Source of the DNA: Cryomorphaceae bacterium
Lineage (GTDB): Bacteria > Bacteroidota > Bacteroidia > Flavobacteriales_D > Cryomorphaceae
DNA length: 64,000 bases
Assembly (NCBI GenBank): GCA_003565555.1
Contig: PXBH01000126.1
Location: 17,115-81,114, forward strand
Direction: 5' to 3'
Below the pieces are notes generated by a model, which did no database searches, was not told where the DNA came from, and was given only the letters and a program-made list of their open reading frames with translations. This document shows, piece by piece, positions 61,499 to 64,000 of the stretch (positions are counted from its first letter, which is position 1; each line of letters opens with the position of its first letter). Both the position numbers and the translations under genes were made by a program.

Positions 61499-61554
61499 TT
61501 CGGGATGTGCTGATTTTACTTCCGTAAATTTGGCCCAAACCCAACGCCGAAATC

Positions 61555-61989
61555 GTGAAGCATATTTTAATTATCAACGGTCCGAATTTAAATCTTCTCG
61601 GCAGGAGGGAGCCGCTGCTTTACGGCAACCGAAGCTTTTCCGATTACGCGGAGGAGCTGCGTACTTCCTTTCCGGAAATTCAGCTTACCGCAAAGCAGTG
61701 CAATGAAGAAGGGGAGCTGGTTACCGCCTTGCACGAAGCCTTTGATTCTTTTGACGGCGTGGTGATCAATCCGGCTGCTTTTTCACACACTTCATTGGCC
61801 GTGGCAGATGCGGTGGCAGCGCTGCGGGGCGAAAACATGCCCGTGGTGGAGGTTCACATTACCAACGTGTATGCGCGGGAGGCCGTTCGTTCCAAGTCAT
61901 TCGTAAGCAAATATGCATCGGGAGTCATCTCCGGATTGGGCCTTGAAGGGTATCGATTGGCGATCAGTTATTTGGCGGGTACCGATTGA
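61555..61989 (+). CDS. aroQ: type II 3-dehydroquinate dehydratase
   Basis: A 144-residue dodecameric shikimate-pathway enzyme. Landmarks: [21 protein letters not shown] (the N-loop with catalytic Arg and Tyr, here shortened to [17 protein letters not shown]), [51 protein letters not shown]. Converts 3-dehydroquinate to 3-dehydroshikimate. GTG start at 61555, 56 bp from the start of xerD. Confidence 0.95.
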   Translation: MKHILIINGPNLNLLGRREPLLYGNRSFSDYAEELRTSFPEIQLTAKQCNEEGELVTALHEAFDSFDGVVINPAAFSHTSLAVADAVAALRGENMPVVEVHITNVYAREAVRSKSFVSKYASGVISGLGLEGYRLAISYLAGTD

Positions 61990-61992
61990 CCT

Positions 61993-63048
61993 TTATCGCG
62001 CCCGGTCGTTCAGCGTTTCACGCACGAAGCGCTCAGACGGCAATGCGTCGAATACCCGTTTTTTTCTGAAAAAGTAGTCTGTGACAATGCGGCCGCGGTA
62101 CAATCCGGTCAAATTGGGGAATGCCGCCGCCGTTTTCGCGGTTTTTCTTTTCGCCCGAAGTGTGTTCAGGTGCGCATAGATGTAGAGATGTGCGCGCACT
62201 ACGGCACCGAAATGTCCGAAACCTTTCCGCAACAAGAGGTGCAGGGCACCGCCTCCGTCGAATACCATGCGGAGCAGAAGCCGCCGAAAGAACCCGCCGC
62301 GGTAATCGTTTTTGATCATCACAATGAGGTTGTTTCGGAAATTCAGGTAAGTCTTTCTCGGGTTTTGGGAGCTGAGTGTGCCGCCGCCGAGGGGAAAAAC
62401 TTCTGCCTGAGGAATGCAAAAAAACTTGGCGCCCTTATTTTTTAGCCGCCAGCACAGATCGATCTCTTCCATGTGCGCAAAGAGGTCGGGATCGAAACCG
62501 CCTGCTTCGCGGAAGGCTTTTGCCCGGATCACCATGCAGGCTCCGGTGGTCCAGAATACTTCGCGCGGATCGTCGTGCTGCCCTGTGTCCCTTTCGCAGC
62601 GGTCAAACATGCGTCCGCGGCAAAAGGGAAACCCGAGATCGTCAATGAATCCGCCCGCAGCGCCCGCATACTCGAAATGGTCCTGCAGCCGAAAAGCCTT
62701 GATTTTGGGTTGGACGGCGGACGTATCGGGATGTTTATCGAGGTAGTCTGTAAGGGTTGTGAGCCATCCCTCTGTCACTTCCACATCGCTGTTTACGAGG
62801 GCGTAGTATTCGGCATCGACTTCCTTCAGGGCGGCGTTGTATCCGCCTGCAAAGCCCGTGTTTTCCTGCATTTCAATACGCCGCACCTGCGGATGGTTTT
62901 TACGGAGATAGGAGAGGGATGTGTCGACGGAGGCATTGTCGGCCACGATGACTGCAGCGTCCGGCGGGCAGTGCTTGACCACTGAAGGCAAAAAGGCTTT
63001 GAGGTGACGCTCCCCGTTGTAATTGAGGATGACAACAGCTGTTTTCAA
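61993..63048 (-). CDS. GT2-family glycosyltransferase
   Basis: About 351 residues from a TTG at 63048, where the family homology starts (LKTAVVILNYNGERHLK); the frame extends to 63186 but the extra 46 residues overlap the upstream gene's end. GT-A fold: VIVADNASVDTSL, NTGFAGGYNAAL, the D-x-D-like VNSDVEV, and the acceptor motif EEIDLCWRLKNKG. A rhamnosyl-transferase-like member of GT2. Transcribed just 26 bp after the GWxTD protein gene; its stop is 4 bp from that of aroQ. Confidence 0.88.
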   Translation of the reverse strand: MKTAVVILNYNGERHLKAFLPSVVKHCPPDAAVIVADNASVDTSLSYLRKNHPQVRRIEMQENTGFAGGYNAALKEVDAEYYALVNSDVEVTEGWLTTLTDYLDKHPDTSAVQPKIKAFRLQDHFEYAGAAGGFIDDLGFPFCRGRMFDRCERDTGQHDDPREVFWTTGACMVIRAKAFREAGGFDPDLFAHMEEIDLCWRLKNKGAKFFCIPQAEVFPLGGGTLSSQNPRKTYLNFRNNLIVMIKNDYRGGFFRRLLLRMVFDGGGALHLLLRKGFGHFGAVVRAHLYIYAHLNTLRAKRKTAKTAAAFPNLTGLYRGRIVTDYFFRKKRVFDALPSERFVRETLNDRAR

Positions 63049-63074
63049 AGGTCGATTTTCGGAAGCCGGCAAAT

Positions 63075-64000
63075 TTACCGCGGATTGTCGAAGAAGTCGT
63101 CTACACGCCCGCCGAAGTGTTCGTTGCCCTGTCGACGGTCCACATTGTTCATCGGGGTATTGCGCTGTTCGAGCAGGAGGCGCCATTGCGGATTATTCAA
63201 CTCTCCCGGTATACGCTCACAGTGCAGAAGGGTGTAGTCGCGCCCGGTGAGGTCGGGGTCGTAAAACACGAACCGCACATTGTTCCATCGGCCGGCCTTG
63301 TAATAGCGCCATATTTCGTAAGGGTAGGAGGAGGGCTCGTCAGGTCTTTCGGTGATGTCCACGGGCCGGCCGTATTGGAGGTATACCCGGCCCCGGTCTG
63401 TTTCGTATCCGCGTTTATTGCGTGTGCCGAATCTTGACTGCGCGATGTCCACTTCCGCTTTATACTCCAGCCATGCTGCCTCTCCGTCGCCGGGTCTGCG
63501 CTTTTCCCAAAAGGCATAGAAATAGCGCTGCATGTACTCCAATTCCACCGCGTAAAAGTCGTCAAAGGAATTTTCAAGAGCGAACCGCTCTTCGCCGTCG
63601 GATATGGGGCGCACCGACATTAAGTTATCGTAGAGCTGCGGCTTGTTGGTATACAAGTTTACCCAGGTTGCACTGAGATCCTTTTCAAGGTCTGCATAAT
63701 CCACATTTCCGGAATTGAAGTTTCTCAAAAAAACGTGGCTATTTGATGCAAGCACTTCATTTTCTCTGTCGCGGGCTTCTACCACAAGCTTGTAGTCGCC
63801 CGATTCCAGGTCCGAAATGTCAATTTTGGTCATGACCGGCACGACAGGACCTGTCTTTTTGCGTTCAAATTTCTGTGTGCCCGGCATGGGGTCGCCCGTT
63901 TCGCCGTGGGCCACATAGGTCACCATCAGAAACAGGGAGTCGCCGTTGAGTTGAGCAGAGTTGTAAAGTTCGCTGTAGAGCATAAGTTCGCTCACCGCCC
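63075..64000 (-). CDS. GWxTD-domain protein, N-terminus beyond window
   Basis: The frame is open to the window end, so the gene is 5'-truncated here; about 308 residues are visible. Beta-rich first half (GDYKLVVEARDRENEVLASN), then a helical domain with YMQRYFYAFWEKRRPG and RGYETDRGRVYLQYGRP, the GWxTD motif with Tyr in place of Trp, and YEIWRYY. GWxTD proteins are exported proteins of Bacteroidota and relatives with unknown function. It is followed by the GT2 gene, probably in the same transcript. Confidence 0.87.
   Translation of the reverse strand, partial: AVSELMLYSELYNSAQLNGDSLFLMVTYVAHGETGDPMPGTQKFERKKTGPVVPVMTKIDISDLESGDYKLVVEARDRENEVLASNSHVFLRNFNSGNVDYADLEKDLSATWVNLYTNKPQLYDNLMSVRPISDGEERFALENSFDDFYAVELEYMQRYFYAFWEKRRPGDGEAAWLEYKAEVDIAQSRFGTRNKRGYETDRGRVYLQYGRPVDITERPDEPSSYPYEIWRYYKAGRWNNVRFVFYDPDLTGRDYTLLHCERIPGELNNPQWRLLLEQRNTPMNNVDRRQGNEHFGGRVDDFFDNPR

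Noticed and set aside
1..64000. tRNA, rRNA, tmRNA or RNase P RNA genes
   Set aside because: Scanning intergenic regions by eye found no T-loop or other conserved RNA signature. A covariance-model search would be decisive.

Overview
The window is a chromosomal segment of a Bacteroidota bacterium. The evidence is two secreted proteins with type IX secretion (T9SS) C-terminal sorting domains, a FISUMP-domain lipoprotein with SprB-like repeats, GWxTD, DUF2490 and DUF6503-type proteins, a TonB receptor, many lipoproteins, frequent TTG/GTG starts, and the divergent xerD/aroQ pair. I cannot place it reliably below phylum; the Cys-rich linkers and overall style recall Saprospirales/Flavobacteriales-like marine lineages. 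No rRNA, tRNA, CRISPR array or complete insertion sequence was seen.

Layout. 0-10 kb: surface and secreted proteins on the minus strand: a repeat-rich propeller protein cut by the window edge, a beta-barrel, a cupin, a J-domain membrane protein, and two related T9SS cargo proteins, one carrying three tandem copies of the module that the other has once. 10-20.5 kb: a lipoprotein hydrolase, a MocR-type regulator and, divergent from it, a tightly coupled six-gene operon (DcuC-type transporter, isoaspartyl dipeptidase, porin, secreted M14 carboxypeptidase, porin, lamin-tail lipoprotein). This looks like a peptide or isoaspartyl-dipeptide scavenging system. 20.5-29 kb: a soluble sugar dehydrogenase-like protein with a TonB receptor, a NUDIX hydrolase, a CASTOR/POLLUX-like channel and a di-haem peroxidase. 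29-41 kb: mostly housekeeping and envelope genes (uvrA, an ECF sigma factor with a small partner, a glutathione peroxidase, a GT39 transferase, a flippase-like protein, mutS2) plus a tandem palindromic repeat array between two paralogous small charged proteins. 41-43.1 kb: a small accessory patch with one intact and one broken toxin-antitoxin pair and a fragment of an RHS-type protein. 43-50 kb: lipid and glycan genes (PlsC, two GT4 transferases, a Wzx-like flippase). 50-64 kb: surface lipoproteins, a MORN-like/DUF2490 pair, a lipase-like protein lacking its serine nucleophile and fused to a META domain, then housekeeping genes (threonylcarbamoyl-AMP synthase, transaldolase-like, xerD, aroQ), a GT2 transferase and a GWxTD protein cut by the window end.

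Main items for a second look: (1) the MocR/DcuC/IadA/porin/carboxypeptidase operon, whose regulator has Arg337 where the PLP lysine is expected and whose divergent promoter has a perfect inverted repeat enclosing a motif also found in the leaders of the two nearby T9SS genes; (2) a dispersed family of about 137-bp repeat units at three loci, each unit a terminator-like hairpin followed by long inverted arms, with structure-preserving changes between copies; (3) a hairpin abutting the start codon of the small gene behind the ECF sigma factor.
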